A stretch of DNA of 64,000 nucleotides from assembly GCA_023386155.1 (NCBI GenBank), contig JAEWKH010000056.1, forward strand, positions 1 through 64,000, read 5' to 3'. The notes beneath the pieces were generated by a model. The model was not told the origin of the DNA. It worked only from the letters and a program-made list of their open reading frames with translations, and did no database searches. The position numbers and the translations under genes were made by a program. How positions within the stretch are numbered: the first letter of the stretch is position 1; each line of letters starts with the position of its first letter. Below, piece by piece: positions 23,402-33,367 of the stretch. This DNA is from Pseudomonadota bacterium. GTDB taxonomy: Bacteria; Pseudomonadota; Alphaproteobacteria; Rhizobiales; Beijerinckiaceae.

Positions 23402-25005
23402 CAAGCGTGCCCTCCCACAAGGCCTCTCATGCGGCGTGAGGCCTGCTCGATCTGCGCTGCCACCGCATGACGCCAGCGTGCCGCAAGGTGCTGATCGGGA
23501 CGGACGAGATAGGTGCTGCCCGGTGTGGCGCCGAACCGACGGGTGAAGAATCCCTCCTCGTCGACAAGATCCTTGCCGATGACGAGGACGCGTGAACCAG
23601 CCGGCGGCGGCCCTCCGTTCGGCACATGGATGAGGGTCTCCTCGCCGCCCAAGGCTTCGAGCAGCCAGATCGGCTTGCCCTCGCCGTTGCGCATCGGTGC
23701 ATCCGGCAGGGGCGCGCCGAGGTTGGCGGAGCCCGACCATGGGCCTTCATCCGGTGTCGACAAGGGCGTCTCATAGGCCGATGGCATCGACAGCCTTCCC
23801 GAGTTCACCATTCTTTTGGCGAAAGGGGCGTGTCGCGCGAGAGCAAGGGTTGCGTCGCGAAAGCGCAACTCCTGTGCCGATCGCGGCGCGATGAAATCCG
23901 TGGAGCCGGTCGAATGGCCGATGTTCTCGTCCGCCGCTGCCGAACGCTCGAGATCGTAGGTATCGAGCAGGCTCGCCGGTGCCTCGCCCATGATGATGAG
24001 AGCAAGTTTCCAGGCGATGTTTTCCGCATCCTGAATGCCGGAATTCGCCCCGCGGGCTCCAAAGGGTGAAACCTGATGCGCGGCATCGCCGGCAAAGACC
24101 ACGCGGCCATGGACGAAGCGCTCCAGACGTCGACACTGGAACGTGTAAACGGACATCCATTCGAGCGTGAAGGCATCATGCCCCAGCATCTGGCGCAGGC
24201 GGGGAATCACGCGCTCCGGCGCCTGCTCGGCCTTCGCATCCGCATCGGGGCCGAGTTGCAGGTCGATGCGCCAGACGTCGTCCGGCTGCTTGTGAAGAAG
24301 TGCGGAGCGGCCATTGTGAAACGGCGGATCGAACCAGAACCATCGTTCGGGCGGAAAGTCGCCCTTCATCTTCACGTCGGCGATGAGAAAGCGATCCTCG
24401 AAGACCTCGCCCTTGAAGTCGAGCCCGAGCATCCCGCGGAGGGCCGAACGCGCGCCATCGGCCGCCACCACCCAATCGGTATCGAGGTCGTAAGGCCCCT
24501 CGGGCGTCTCGATGGTGAGCGTCACGCCGTCGTTGCGATGCTTGAGACCGCTCACCCTGTTGCGCCAGCGAAGGTCGAGACGAGGCAGCTCGGCCGCGCG
24601 CTCCACGAGCGCGTGCTCCAGGTAGTATTGCTGGAGGTTGATGAAGGCTGGCATCTTGTGCCCGTCCTCGGGCAACAGGTCGAAGGCATAGAGCTGCTCG
24701 TCGCGCTGAAAGACCTTGCCGAGTTTCCAGGTCACGCCTTTCTCGAGACAAGCATCGGCAACGCCAAGCCGGTCGAGAATTTCAAGCGTCCGTTTGGCAT
24801 AGCAGATGCCGCGCGATCCCTCTCCGATGCGATCCGCATCGTCGAGAAGCACCACCGGCACGCCGCGCTGCGCCAGGTCGATGGCGGTGCAAAGCCCGAC
24901 GGGGCCTGCCCCCACGACGACGACAGGATGCCGGGCCGGGGAGGGACGATCCTGATCGGCGCTGCGGCGGTAGCCGAACTGGAAGAGGATTTTGCGGGTG
25001 TTCAT
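23401..25005 (-). CDS. FAD-dependent aromatic monooxygenase (MhpA/PheA-like)
   Basis: A 534-residue class A flavoprotein monooxygenase. It shows the dinucleotide motif VVVVGAGPVGL (about residues 27-37), the DG motif VVAADGARSALR (about 167-178) and the second FAD motif GRVVFAGDAAHQVSPFGARG (about 292-311). Such enzymes hydroxylate phenols or phenylpropionates with NAD(P)H and O2. I chose the ATG at 25005 (MNTRKILFQFGYRRS); an in-frame ATG at 25062 would add 19 cysteine-containing residues not seen in the family. It ends next to the paa-linked importer and may act on hydroxylated aromatic acids. Exact substrate unknown. Confidence 0.87.
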   Translation of the reverse strand: MNTRKILFQFGYRRSADQDRPSPARHPVVVVGAGPVGLCTAIDLAQRGVPVVLLDDADRIGEGSRGICYAKRTLEILDRLGVADACLEKGVTWKLGKVFQRDEQLYAFDLLPEDGHKMPAFINLQQYYLEHALVERAAELPRLDLRWRNRVSGLKHRNDGVTLTIETPEGPYDLDTDWVVAADGARSALRGMLGLDFKGEVFEDRFLIADVKMKGDFPPERWFWFDPPFHNGRSALLHKQPDDVWRIDLQLGPDADAKAEQAPERVIPRLRQMLGHDAFTLEWMSVYTFQCRRLERFVHGRVVFAGDAAHQVSPFGARGANSGIQDAENIAWKLALIIMGEAPASLLDTYDLERSAAADENIGHSTGSTDFIAPRSAQELRFRDATLALARHAPFAKRMVNSGRLSMPSAYETPLSTPDEGPWSGSANLGAPLPDAPMRNGEGKPIWLLEALGGEETLIHVPNGGPPPAGSRVLVIGKDLVDEEGFFTRRFGATPGSTYLVRPDQHLAARWRHAVAAQIEQASRRMRGLVGGHA

Positions 25006-25276
25006 GTCGTGGCCCACGCAGCACTGAACATGGAAGCATTGTCCCCAGCGACGGAGGCGCATGATTTCGATCCGATCATGGTGATCGGCATCGTCCTGCC
25101 AGCCGCGCTGCCGGTCGAGACAAAGGCCTTCTCGGCCATGGCGTTCTCCCTGTCTTCAGCGCATCCCATCAAGAGCTCCGAGCGAGCATTGAAGCGGATG
25201 GCTGGCGCTGTTTTAACGACAGGGTAATCTCGATCCGGCGACCGTCAAGTCAGCATTGAGTCGGCAGAAACCGGGC

Positions 25277-26152
25277 TCAACGCAAGTTGAAGCGTAGCGG
25301 CACGGTGAACGTCGTCTGCGGGATGAAGTCCGGTATAGGCGGCAGGGACGTTCCAGGGCTGGCCGCTGCAAGCGCAGCTTGGTCGAGGGCCGGATGGCCT
25401 GCGCTCCGCACGAGGGACGCGCTGACGATTCGACCGGACCGGTCCATCGTGAACCGCACGGTCGCAGCGCCCGTGATGCCCTGACTGCGTGCGGCATCCG
25501 GATAGCGCAGCCGGTTGCGCAAGGAAGCCACAAGGCTGGCCAGATAGCGATTGCGCGCGGTCGGATCGGCCGAAGCGGCCTGACCGCTCATATTCTCGCG
25601 CGAGGCCGAAGCCTGCCCCTGGCGCGCGTCCGATGGGAGCGGCTTCGGTTGTGCAGCTGTCCGGCGTGGAGGAGGCTTGCGTTCCACCGGCTTCGGCGGA
25701 GGCTTCTTCTCTAGCTTGGGCGGGGGCGGCTCATCAAGAGGCTTCGCAACCACCGTTTCAGGAGGAGGCGGAAGGACGACAGCCTCTGTCTCCACCGTCT
25801 CCTGTTCGACGGGCACAGCTTCAACGGGCACTGCTTCAGTCACTTCCTGGGGCTGAGCCTCGATGATCTCCTCCGGCGGTTGTTCCTCGACGGTTTCCGA
25901 CTCGATCGGCAGAGGCTCGGACTCGACAGGCGGCACTGCCTGGGATTGCTCAAGCGATGGAGCCACCGATACGAGCTCTTCCATCGCAGGAGCGAGATCG
26001 ATGGTGATCTCCTGCTCGCCGGGCGGGTTCTCGGTATCGGACGGCCAGTAGGTCACGGCCGTCAACGCGGCGCCATGCAGGAGCAGCGCCGTGAGAAAGG
26101 CGATCCCGAGCCGGCTCGGCTCCTGTGTCGGTCTGAGAGTTTGTGCGGACAT
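25277..26152 (-). CDS. TonB-family energy transducer
   Basis: A 291-residue protein with one N-terminal membrane anchor (IAFLTALLLHGAALTAVTYW, about residues 17-36), a long Pro/Glu/Val-rich periplasmic region with PPPP and KKPPPKPVERKPPPRR segments, and a C-terminal TonB domain (YPDAARSQGITGAATVRFTM, about residues 222-241). TonB carries proton-motive force from ExbB/ExbD to outer-membrane receptors. The start at 26152 (MSAQTLRPTQ) follows exbD by 17 bases. No TonB-dependent receptor is encoded in the window. Confidence 0.9.
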   Translation of the reverse strand: MSAQTLRPTQEPSRLGIAFLTALLLHGAALTAVTYWPSDTENPPGEQEITIDLAPAMEELVSVAPSLEQSQAVPPVESEPLPIESETVEEQPPEEIIEAQPQEVTEAVPVEAVPVEQETVETEAVVLPPPPETVVAKPLDEPPPPKLEKKPPPKPVERKPPPRRTAAQPKPLPSDARQGQASASRENMSGQAASADPTARNRYLASLVASLRNRLRYPDAARSQGITGAATVRFTMDRSGRIVSASLVRSAGHPALDQAALAAASPGTSLPPIPDFIPQTTFTVPLRFNLR

Positions 26153-26169
26153 CGGACGTGCTGCAGATC

Positions 26170-26615
26170 CTACTGAGCCGGTGTTCCGCTCGGTGCCTGC
26201 GCGATCAGCGACACCTTGCTGAAGCCGGCCGCATTGATCTGGCCCATGATCTCGATGATGCGTCCGTAAGGAACGGCCTTGTCGCCGCGGACCAGGACAA
26301 CCTGACCGGGGTCGACGCTCGCGAGTTGCCGCAGGCGGGGCATCATGGTCTCGGGGGCAAGGGGCTCCTTGTCGAGGAACGGCTGGCCTTGCGCGTCGAT
26401 GGTGACGACGACCGGCTGCTTCGGCTGCGACACTTTCGGAGCGGCCGTCTTCGGCAGCTGCACAGGGACGCCGACAGTCATGAGCGGCGCGGCCACCATG
26501 AAAATGATGAGCAGAACGAGCATCACGTCCACGAGCGGCGTGACGTTGATCTCGGACAGGGGAGCAGCCCCGAACTCGTCGTCCGTGTCCTGCGTCCGGA
26601 TTGGTCCCATACCCA

Positions 26616-26616
<1 letters not shown>
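26170..26616 (-). CDS. exbD: ExbD/TolR family biopolymer transport protein
   Basis: A 148-residue protein with the family signature LSEINVTPLVDVMLVLLIIF (about residues 20-39), whose Asp in the membrane segment takes part in proton flow. A periplasmic domain follows. The ATG at 26616 overlaps the exbB stop by one base (TAATG). It acts with ExbB and the TonB encoded downstream; with no tolA or pal nearby, exbD is more likely than tolR. Confidence 0.92.
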
Positions 26617-27302
<686 letters not shown>

Positions 27303-27312
27303 GACGGAAATC

Positions 27313-27780
27313 TCACTTCACGAAGGATACGGCGTCGATCTTGGAGGCTGTCTCAATCACCGACAGGCATTCCTCCCGTGAGTTGATCGCACCGTCACAT
27401 GTCAGAACATCGTTGAGAAGAACGCGGCCAAAGCGGGAGCAGTTCAGCCCAGGAAAGTCGAAGAGCTTGATCAGGGTCTTGCGGCGCGGCACCGGGCCGA
27501 CCTCCACGGCGAGCCTCTTGGCGGCAACGCCGTCGGTATCGAGAGCGAACAGGTCGAGCTTCAGGGATTTCCAGCTCTCGCCCTTCTGATTGTCGATAAG
27601 AAAGTAGGTTCTGCAGCTTTCCCCCGCAGCCTCGATCTTGTTCAGCTCGATGCGTACGGGGTCGGGGGACGAGCCATTGTCCTGAGCAAGAGCAGTCGTG
27701 CTGAAAGGAAGGAGCAGGGCCAGACAGGCGAAGATGCTGCCGGCTGCAGATCCAGGCTCATTCCAAGTGCTCATGCCCAT
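27313..27780 (-). CDS. Secreted hypothetical protein upstream of exbB
   Basis: A 155-residue protein with a signal peptide ending in STTALAQ (about residue 35). The mature part has four cysteines (CRTYF, LNCSRFG, LTCDGA, ECLSV) that could form two disulphides, and a beta-rich pattern. I chose the ATG at 27780, 12 bases after GGAGGG; a second ATG two codons later is equally possible. It shares the strand and lies 10 bp from exbB, so it may be co-transcribed with the TonB system. Function unknown. Confidence 0.65.
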   Translation of the reverse strand: MGMSTWNEPGSAAGSIFACLALLLPFSTTALAQDNGSSPDPVRIELNKIEAAGESCRTYFLIDNQKGESWKSLKLDLFALDTDGVAAKRLAVEVGPVPRRKTLIKLFDFPGLNCSRFGRVLLNDVLTCDGAINSREECLSVIETASKIDAVSFVK

Positions 27781-28198
27781 GTACTCTTTCTCCCTCCTGC
27801 CAGCGAACGACCGTCCGATGTGATGCGCCATTTCAGAGCCTCCCATGGAGGCGTTGAGCGCAGATGTCTCGGCAGATCAACTGAAAGCCCGAAATCGGGA
27901 GACTTTCCCGTAGGCGGCCCTGATGAGATATCTGAAAGAACTCAGATTGATCAAGGGCTTAGGAGAAGATCAGAGGTGTTCTAAAACAACCGCTAGGACT
28001 TTGAGAACGGGGTGAAATTCGGCTCTTTAAAAGAGCTTCAATGTAAATTTCCTGCATTCCATCGCGCAGTCTGCGTCGTGGCGGGTCTCATCCTCGGGGT
28101 GCGGATATCAAGCCAGCCACCCTTCGGTCTCACATGAATTTCACGAAATCACCATCTTGCGAGGAGAAGAGGGGGGCCTCTTATCCAGGAGAAAACGC
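27781..28198. other. Non-coding gap with a short palindrome
   Basis: No convincing gene is seen. It is less GC-rich than its surroundings and contains a 15-base palindrome GCTCTTTAAAAGAGC at 28022-28036, and a GGAGGGAG ribosome binding site for the leftward secreted-protein gene just past 27781. It probably holds promoters for that gene and for the small gene at 28199. Confidence 0.4.
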
Positions 28199-28300
28199 TT
28201 GAGCTTCAACGGTCACGAAAAGCCTTTTCCCACGTGGTATCCGTACGCGTTCATTGGTGCGATAGCAGTGCTGGGAGTCGCATTTTACGTCTTCGGCTGA
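28199..28300 (+). CDS. Candidate 33-residue single-pass membrane protein
   Basis: A short frame beginning with TTG at 28199, with AGGAG at 28187-28191 and a 7-base spacer. The product (N-terminus MSFNGHEKPFPTWYPY, then AFIGAIAVLGVAFYVFG) has a polar head with two His/aromatic clusters and one clear transmembrane helix, ending in TGA. The good ribosome binding site and hydrophobic pattern support a real small membrane protein. Single-helix proteins of this sort often join respiratory or transport complexes. I do not recognise a family. Confidence 0.5.
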   Translation: MSFNGHEKPFPTWYPYAFIGAIAVLGVAFYVFG

Positions 28301-28598
28301 GAGCAGCGCGATTTTTAGCCCGCCTTCGATCGGCTCAACCAATGATCAGAAGACAGTATACGGAACTTGAGAAGCATCGCGCCGGGCTCTCAGGGCGGAC
28401 CCGTGTTGCCATGAACCCGGGCCTGCATCCCAAAGCGAATCGAGGCGGTACATCCGCGCCCCGTTCGCTTTTGGGAGAGTGCTGATCCGCGTGGGATCAG
28501 TACAGAGATCATCGCTTCGCTATGGTTGCCAATTGGTTAACGTATTCCTGAAGAAGGTTTTGTCGCATGTAATGAAGTATCGCCGAACCGGGACGGGA
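28301..28598. other. Non-coding gap with two tandem stem-loops
   Basis: A first stem pairs 28429-28439 (CCCAAAGCGAA) with 28464-28475 (TTCGCTTTTGGG) across a 24-base loop, with one extra T as a bulge. A second perfect 7-bp stem CTGATCC/GGATCAG spans 28482-28500 with a 5-base loop. They lie between the small gene and the end of the leftward dehydratase gene. They could end transcription from either side or be a repeat; there is no strong U-run. No gene is supported here. Confidence 0.4.
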
Positions 28599-30116
28599 TC
28601 ACATGACGGCGCCGACCTGCCAAGGAACGAACTCGAGATCGCCGTAGCCGAGTTCTTCCGATTTCGTATGTTCTCCCGATGCGACGCGCAGCAGGATCTC
28701 GAAAATCTCCTCGCCCTTGGTCTCGAGCGAAACACCGTCGAGGATGTCGCCGCAATTGACGTCCATGTCATCCAGCATGCGGCGGTAGATATCGGAATTC
28801 GTGGCGAGCTTCAGGGAGGGAACGGGCTTGCAGCCGAAAGCCGAGCCCCGTCCGGTGGTGAAGGCGATCAGGTTCGCCCCACCGGCCACCTGGCCCGTTG
28901 CGGCGACGGGATCGTAGCCCGGCGTATCCATGTAGACGAAACCATGCTCCCTCACAGGCTCGGCATACTCGTAGACGGCACGCAGCGTCGAGCGCCCGCC
29001 TTTCGCCGCAGCACCCAGGGATTTCTCGAGGATGGTCGTCAGACCGCCCGCCTTGTTGCCGGGTGATGGATTGTTGTTCATCTCTCCGCCGTTGCGTGCC
29101 GTGTAATCCTCCCACCATCTGATCCGCGAGACGAGCTTTTCACCGACCTCCCTCGTGGCGGCGCGCCGGGTGAGCAGGTGCTCCGCTCCATAGATCTCCG
29201 GTGTTTCTGACAGGATCGAGGTTCCGCCGTGGCGCACCAGCAGGTCGGAGGCGACCCCGAGAGCCGGGTTGGCGGTGAGGGCTGAATAGCCATCCGAGCC
29301 GCCGCACTGAAGCGCCAGGACCAGTTCCGATGCAGGGCGCGTCTCGCGCTGAGCCCTGGCGGCAATCGGGAGCATGTCCTTCACGGCTTCGACGATGGCC
29401 TGAACGGTGCGCTTCGTGCCGCCTGTCTCCTGAATCGTGAGCGTGCGGAATGTCTCGCTCTCCGTAAGGCCGTATTCCTGCTTCATCCGGCCGATCTGGA
29501 AGACCTCGCATCCGAGGCCGACCATGATCACGCCGGCGAAGTTGGGATGGCTGGCATAGCCCCATTGGGTCCGGCGCAGGATATCGAATCCTTCGCCATA
29601 GGCCGCGTGTCCGCAGCCCGTGCCGTGGACGATGGCCACGACGCCGTCGATGCCGGGATAATCGCGCAGAGCGCCGGAGCGCTCCACTTCCGCCGCGGCG
29701 AAGCGCGCGACGGAGGCCGAGCAGTTCACCGATGTCAGGATGCCGATATAGTTGCGCGTGCCCGTCCGGCCGGAGGCGCGGCGGTACCCCTCGAAAGTGG
29801 CGCGCATCTCGGGCGGAAGCAGATCGTCATCCCGCGCTTCGACACTGAACGCATAATCGCGTTCGAAGTCGTGCAGAACGACATTGTGCTCATGCACCCA
29901 TTCGCCAGGGGCGATGTGGGTCTTGGCGAAGCCGATGATCTGGCCGAATTTCCGGATCGGCTCGCCCTCGCGGATCGGTTCCGCTGCCATCTTGTGGCCC
30001 CGCAGGATGCGTTCCCGCGCGGTCAACCCCGCCGCGCGGGCGCCCTGGTTCACGAGATCGATGGCGATGACCACGTTGTCATCGGGCGAGAGGCGGATAG
30101 TGCGGGAGGTGCTCAT
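28599..30116 (-). CDS. UxaA/GarD family sugar-acid (aldarate) dehydratase
   Basis: A 505-residue protein of the altronate/galactarate dehydratase family. It has an N-terminal SAF domain (to about residue 95) and the main domain with GTGCGHAAYGEG (about 166-177), GLGCEVFQIG (about 200-209), CGGSDGYSALTANPALG (about 277-293) and a late CGDILDGVSLE. These iron-dependent enzymes dehydrate altronate, galactarate or related acids to 2-keto-3-deoxy acids. The neighbouring TRAP transporter and divergent GntR regulator fit uptake and use of a sugar acid. Which aldarate or aldonate is used cannot be told. Confidence 0.87.
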   Translation of the reverse strand: MSTSRTIRLSPDDNVVIAIDLVNQGARAAGLTARERILRGHKMAAEPIREGEPIRKFGQIIGFAKTHIAPGEWVHEHNVVLHDFERDYAFSVEARDDDLLPPEMRATFEGYRRASGRTGTRNYIGILTSVNCSASVARFAAAEVERSGALRDYPGIDGVVAIVHGTGCGHAAYGEGFDILRRTQWGYASHPNFAGVIMVGLGCEVFQIGRMKQEYGLTESETFRTLTIQETGGTKRTVQAIVEAVKDMLPIAARAQRETRPASELVLALQCGGSDGYSALTANPALGVASDLLVRHGGTSILSETPEIYGAEHLLTRRAATREVGEKLVSRIRWWEDYTARNGGEMNNNPSPGNKAGGLTTILEKSLGAAAKGGRSTLRAVYEYAEPVREHGFVYMDTPGYDPVAATGQVAGGANLIAFTTGRGSAFGCKPVPSLKLATNSDIYRRMLDDMDVNCGDILDGVSLETKGEEIFEILLRVASGEHTKSEELGYGDLEFVPWQVGAVM

Positions 30117-30158
30117 AGGTGTCTCATAACTGGTGATAAGCGGCTGTCGGACGACTCG

Positions 30159-31565
30159 TCATCGTCCCAAGCCCATCTTCTGCGGGAGCCAAAGAGTCAG
30201 TTCCGGAATATAGGTAATCGCGATGAGCGCAAGCATCAGCGGGACGAGCCACGGAAGGATCGCCACGGTGGTGCGTTCGACCGAGAGCCTGGAAACCCTG
30301 GCCAGGACGAAGAGCACCATGCCGAGGGGCGGATGAAGCAGCCCGATCATCAGATTGAGCGTCATGATGAGCCCGAAGTGAATCGGGTCAATGCCAAGCT
30401 TCAGCACGATCGGCAGCAGGATCGGGACGAGAATCGTGATCGCCGCAATGGTGTCGATGAAGCATCCGACGAACAGGATGAGAATGTTGGCCAGCAGCAA
30501 GAATACCCACTTGTTCTGTGTGAACCCGAGGATGGCGTCCGAGAGGAGCTGGGCGGCCTGGCTGACGGTCAGAAGCCATGCGAAGATCGACGCAGCGGTC
30601 ACGATGAAGAGAACCGATGCCGTCGTCTCAATGGTGTCGAAGGTCGCCTTGGCAAGGGTCCTGAAGGTCATGGAACGATAGCGAACGAGACCTAGGAACA
30701 ATGACCAGATGACGGCCGCGACGGCAGCCTCGGTCGGCGTGAAGAGACCGAGCGTCATCCCGCCGATCAGGATAACAGGCGCCATCAGGGCCATCACGGC
30801 CGAGAAGTCGAAATACCAGTCGAGGGCGAGAAGGACAGCCAGCGCGATCCCGATGGCGACATTGGTTGAGAGCCCGGCCTGGATCATCAGCCACACGGCG
30901 ACGGGAAACGCGAGGACGGTGATGACTTCTATGGTCGCATGGCCCAGCTGCTGCCATGAGAAGGGGGTATCTGAGCCCCAACCATTCTTATAGGCGAAGT
31001 AAGCCACGGTCCCCATCATGAGCAGCGTCATCACGATGCCCGGGAGAAGGCCGCCCAGAAAAAGAGCGCCAATGGAGACGTTCGCCATCATTCCGTAGAT
31101 GACGAACGGCAGGGACGGCGGAATGATCGGCCCGAGGGTTGCGGATGCCGCCGTCACGCCGACCGCGAACTCGGTCGAATAGCCATGGTCCTTCATGGCC
31201 TTGATTTCGATCGTTCCAAGGCCGGCCGCATCGGCGATCGCGGTTCCGGACATACCGGAAAAGATCACCGATCCAATGATATTAACCTGGCCGAGGCCGC
31301 CCTTCATCCAGCCGACGAGGGCGACCGCAAAAGAGTAGATGCGGCCGGTGACGCCCGCGATGTTCATCAGATTGCCGGCGAGGATGAAGAACGGGACTGC
31401 GAGAAGCGGGAAGCTCTCAACGCCAGCGATCATCCGCTGCGCAACGATGACGTCGGGCACCGTTCCGCTGGCAAGGATGTAGAGAAGGGACGCGACGGCC
31501 ATCGAGAGGGCCACCGGCAACCCCAGTATCATCAGGATAAGAAAAGAGCCGATCAGGGTGAGCAT
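30159..31565 (-). CDS. TRAP transporter large permease (DctM)
   Basis: A 468-residue, roughly twelve-helix protein of the DctM family. It shows the typical LPVALSMAVASLLYI (about residues 16-30), SGTAIADAAGLGTIE (about 111-125) and PPSLPFVIYG (about 150-159). It is the main channel of a sodium-driven tripartite importer. It starts right after the dctQ stop codon with no gap. At 468 residues it is longer than the usual 425-430, the extra length lying in the middle. It pairs with the binding protein and small permease encoded upstream. Confidence 0.93.
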   Translation of the reverse strand: MLTLIGSFLILMILGLPVALSMAVASLLYILASGTVPDVIVAQRMIAGVESFPLLAVPFFILAGNLMNIAGVTGRIYSFAVALVGWMKGGLGQVNIIGSVIFSGMSGTAIADAAGLGTIEIKAMKDHGYSTEFAVGVTAASATLGPIIPPSLPFVIYGMMANVSIGALFLGGLLPGIVMTLLMMGTVAYFAYKNGWGSDTPFSWQQLGHATIEVITVLAFPVAVWLMIQAGLSTNVAIGIALAVLLALDWYFDFSAVMALMAPVILIGGMTLGLFTPTEAAVAAVIWSLFLGLVRYRSMTFRTLAKATFDTIETTASVLFIVTAASIFAWLLTVSQAAQLLSDAILGFTQNKWVFLLLANILILFVGCFIDTIAAITILVPILLPIVLKLGIDPIHFGLIMTLNLMIGLLHPPLGMVLFVLARVSRLSVERTTVAILPWLVPLMLALIAITYIPELTLWLPQKMGLGR

Positions 31566-32150
31566 CTAGGTTTCCGCCACTAGGGGTGCATCGAAGGCTT
31601 CGGGACGCTCGAGAACGGAATAGCCGCGACGCCAATTGACGACGGCAACCTGGACCGAGCGGAAGCACATCAGAACAAAGCCGATGAAGACAAACGCGTA
31701 GCTGAGGTTCTTCGGTAGGGCGATCGTCGTCATCTGCTCGTCGCCGACGATGCTTATGAAGCGCCAGACAAGGAGCGATCCATAGGCAAAGAAGGCGATC
31801 CGGATGATGTCGATCACCGTTGCCAGCATCCGCCCGAGGCCGGCAGGGAGATACCGGTAAAGGAAGTCGACATGAATGTGGCGGCTCATCCGCACACACA
31901 TGGCCGAGCCGACGAAAACAAGGGCCACGTTGAGATTGGTCGCGATCTCTTCCGTCCAGGCGAAGGAGTCGTTCAACACGTAGCGTGTGAAGAACTGAAC
32001 GAAGACCGCGAGCGACATCGCCCAGAACAGAGCCAGGGACAGCCAGTCTTCGAAGGCATAGCCCGAGAGGTCGACCGGCGTGTTCTCGCTCACGTCGAAG
32101 GTCTGCGCCAACTCCTGGGCGCTGACTTGAGTGTGGACTTCAGTCGTCAT
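31566..32150 (-). CDS. TRAP transporter small permease (DctQ)
   Basis: A 194-residue protein with four predicted membrane helices and the DctQ-type FAWTEEIATNLNVALVFVGSA (key Trp-Thr-Glu-Glu, about residues 69-72). I chose the ATG at 32150 (MTTEVHTQVSAQ); the frame is open to 32258 but the added residues include the intercistronic hairpin and look non-coding. It sits between the binding-protein gene and dctM, as is usual for TRAP operons. Confidence 0.9.
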   Translation of the reverse strand: MTTEVHTQVSAQELAQTFDVSENTPVDLSGYAFEDWLSLALFWAMSLAVFVQFFTRYVLNDSFAWTEEIATNLNVALVFVGSAMCVRMSRHIHVDFLYRYLPAGLGRMLATVIDIIRIAFFAYGSLLVWRFISIVGDEQMTTIALPKNLSYAFVFIGFVLMCFRSVQVAVVNWRRGYSVLERPEAFDAPLVAET

Positions 32151-32230
32151 GTCTTGTTGAACCTCGCCCTGCGGGACTGGAGCAATCTCCCTGCGGCGCG
32201 GTCTGTCGCGGAGCCGCAGGCCGGAGGGAG

Positions 32231-32254
32231 GTGGGCCGCCCGAAAGCGGCCCAC
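32231..32254 (-). terminator. Intercistronic stem-loop after dctP
   Basis: A perfect 9-bp stem GTGGGCCGC/GCGGCCCAC with a 6-base loop (CCGAAA), just downstream of the dctP stop. It has no U-run. As with the hairpin at 19819-19841 it probably protects the binding-protein mRNA end and lowers expression of the membrane genes. Confidence 0.55.
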
Positions 32255-32264
32255 CCAAAGGAAC

Positions 32265-33260
32265 TCAGAGTCCTTCCGATTTCAGGGCCTGGATCTTGTC
32301 GTAATCCGCCTTCCGGTAGCCCAGGGACTCCAGCGTCACGCTCTTCATAACCGCGTCCTTGAAATCGTCCTTGTTGACCTCCGTGACGGTCAGGCCCTTC
32401 TGCTTGAAGGTTTCGATCAATTCCTTCTCCTTCGCCTGAATCTCGGCTGAGGCGCGGGTTGCGGCCTCCTGCGCGACGGCGGTGAAGGTCTTTTTGTCTT
32501 CGTCCGAGAGCTTGGCCCAGAGCTGCTTGGAGATGATCGTTGCAAGATGATCGACGATATGCCCGGTGAGCACGATGTTCTTCTGGACCTCGAAGAATTT
32601 CTTCGCCTCGATCGTCGTCAGCGGGTTCTCCTGCGCGTCGACGGTGCCATTCTGAAGCGCTAGATAGACTTCGGCAAAGGCAATCGGTGTGGTGTTGGCT
32701 CCGCAGGAGCGTGGCATGGCCAGATAGGCTGGGGCATCGGGCACGCGGATCTTGAGCCCCTTCATCTCCGCACAGGTCTTGAACGGCTTGTTCGTGGAGC
32801 TGTGGCGAACCCCGTAATAGGTGAGGGCCACCATCTGGTGTCCCGTCTTGTCGGCATAACCCGCGCTGAGCTCCTTGAACACGTCGCTCTTCGCAAATGC
32901 GAGAAGATGGGCGGAATCGCGGAAGATGTAGGGGTAGTAACCGATCCCGATGGGTGGGTAGCTGCGCGCAGCGAAACTTGGGCCCGAAATGATCATGTCG
33001 ACCGTGCCGAGCGATAGGCCCTGGTTGATATCGCTCTCCTTGCCAAGCTGCGATGCCGGATAGACATCGATCTGATAGCGGTTATTGGTCCGCTTCGCGA
33101 TTTCCTGTGCAGCCCAGACGGACTGGGTGTGAAAAGGTTCCGAAGTTTCGTAGACATGAGCCCATTTCAGCTTTGTCTGGGCACTGGCGGGCAGGGCAGG
33201 AAGCACGGCGGTCGCAGCTGCGATGAGGCCGAACGCTAGGCGGCGGGTCAGAAATGGCAT
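32265..33260 (-). CDS. TRAP transporter substrate-binding protein (DctP)
   Basis: A 331-residue periplasmic protein with a signal peptide ending in PASAQ (about residue 27), then LKWAHVYETSEPFHTQSVWAAQ. The family's ligand-contact region is visible in GLKIRVPDAPAYLAMPRSCGANTTPIAFAEVYLALQNGTVDAQENP (key Arg in KIRVP and Asn in QNGTVDAQENP). I chose the ATG at 33260. The nearby dehydratase suggests a sugar acid such as galactarate or glucarate as ligand; this is inference. Confidence 0.92.
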   Translation of the reverse strand: MPFLTRRLAFGLIAAATAVLPALPASAQTKLKWAHVYETSEPFHTQSVWAAQEIAKRTNNRYQIDVYPASQLGKESDINQGLSLGTVDMIISGPSFAARSYPPIGIGYYPYIFRDSAHLLAFAKSDVFKELSAGYADKTGHQMVALTYYGVRHSSTNKPFKTCAEMKGLKIRVPDAPAYLAMPRSCGANTTPIAFAEVYLALQNGTVDAQENPLTTIEAKKFFEVQKNIVLTGHIVDHLATIISKQLWAKLSDEDKKTFTAVAQEAATRASAEIQAKEKELIETFKQKGLTVTEVNKDDFKDAVMKSVTLESLGYRKADYDKIQALKSEGL

Positions 33261-33367
33261 AGGCGTTCCTCCGAAAAGCCGGCTCTGCGGCCGGTTGGAA
33301 AGGTCGTGAGCGGTTCCGCTCGCGGGGGGAGAACCGACAAGCTGTTGGCGGCCGCCGGTCGGTTGAG

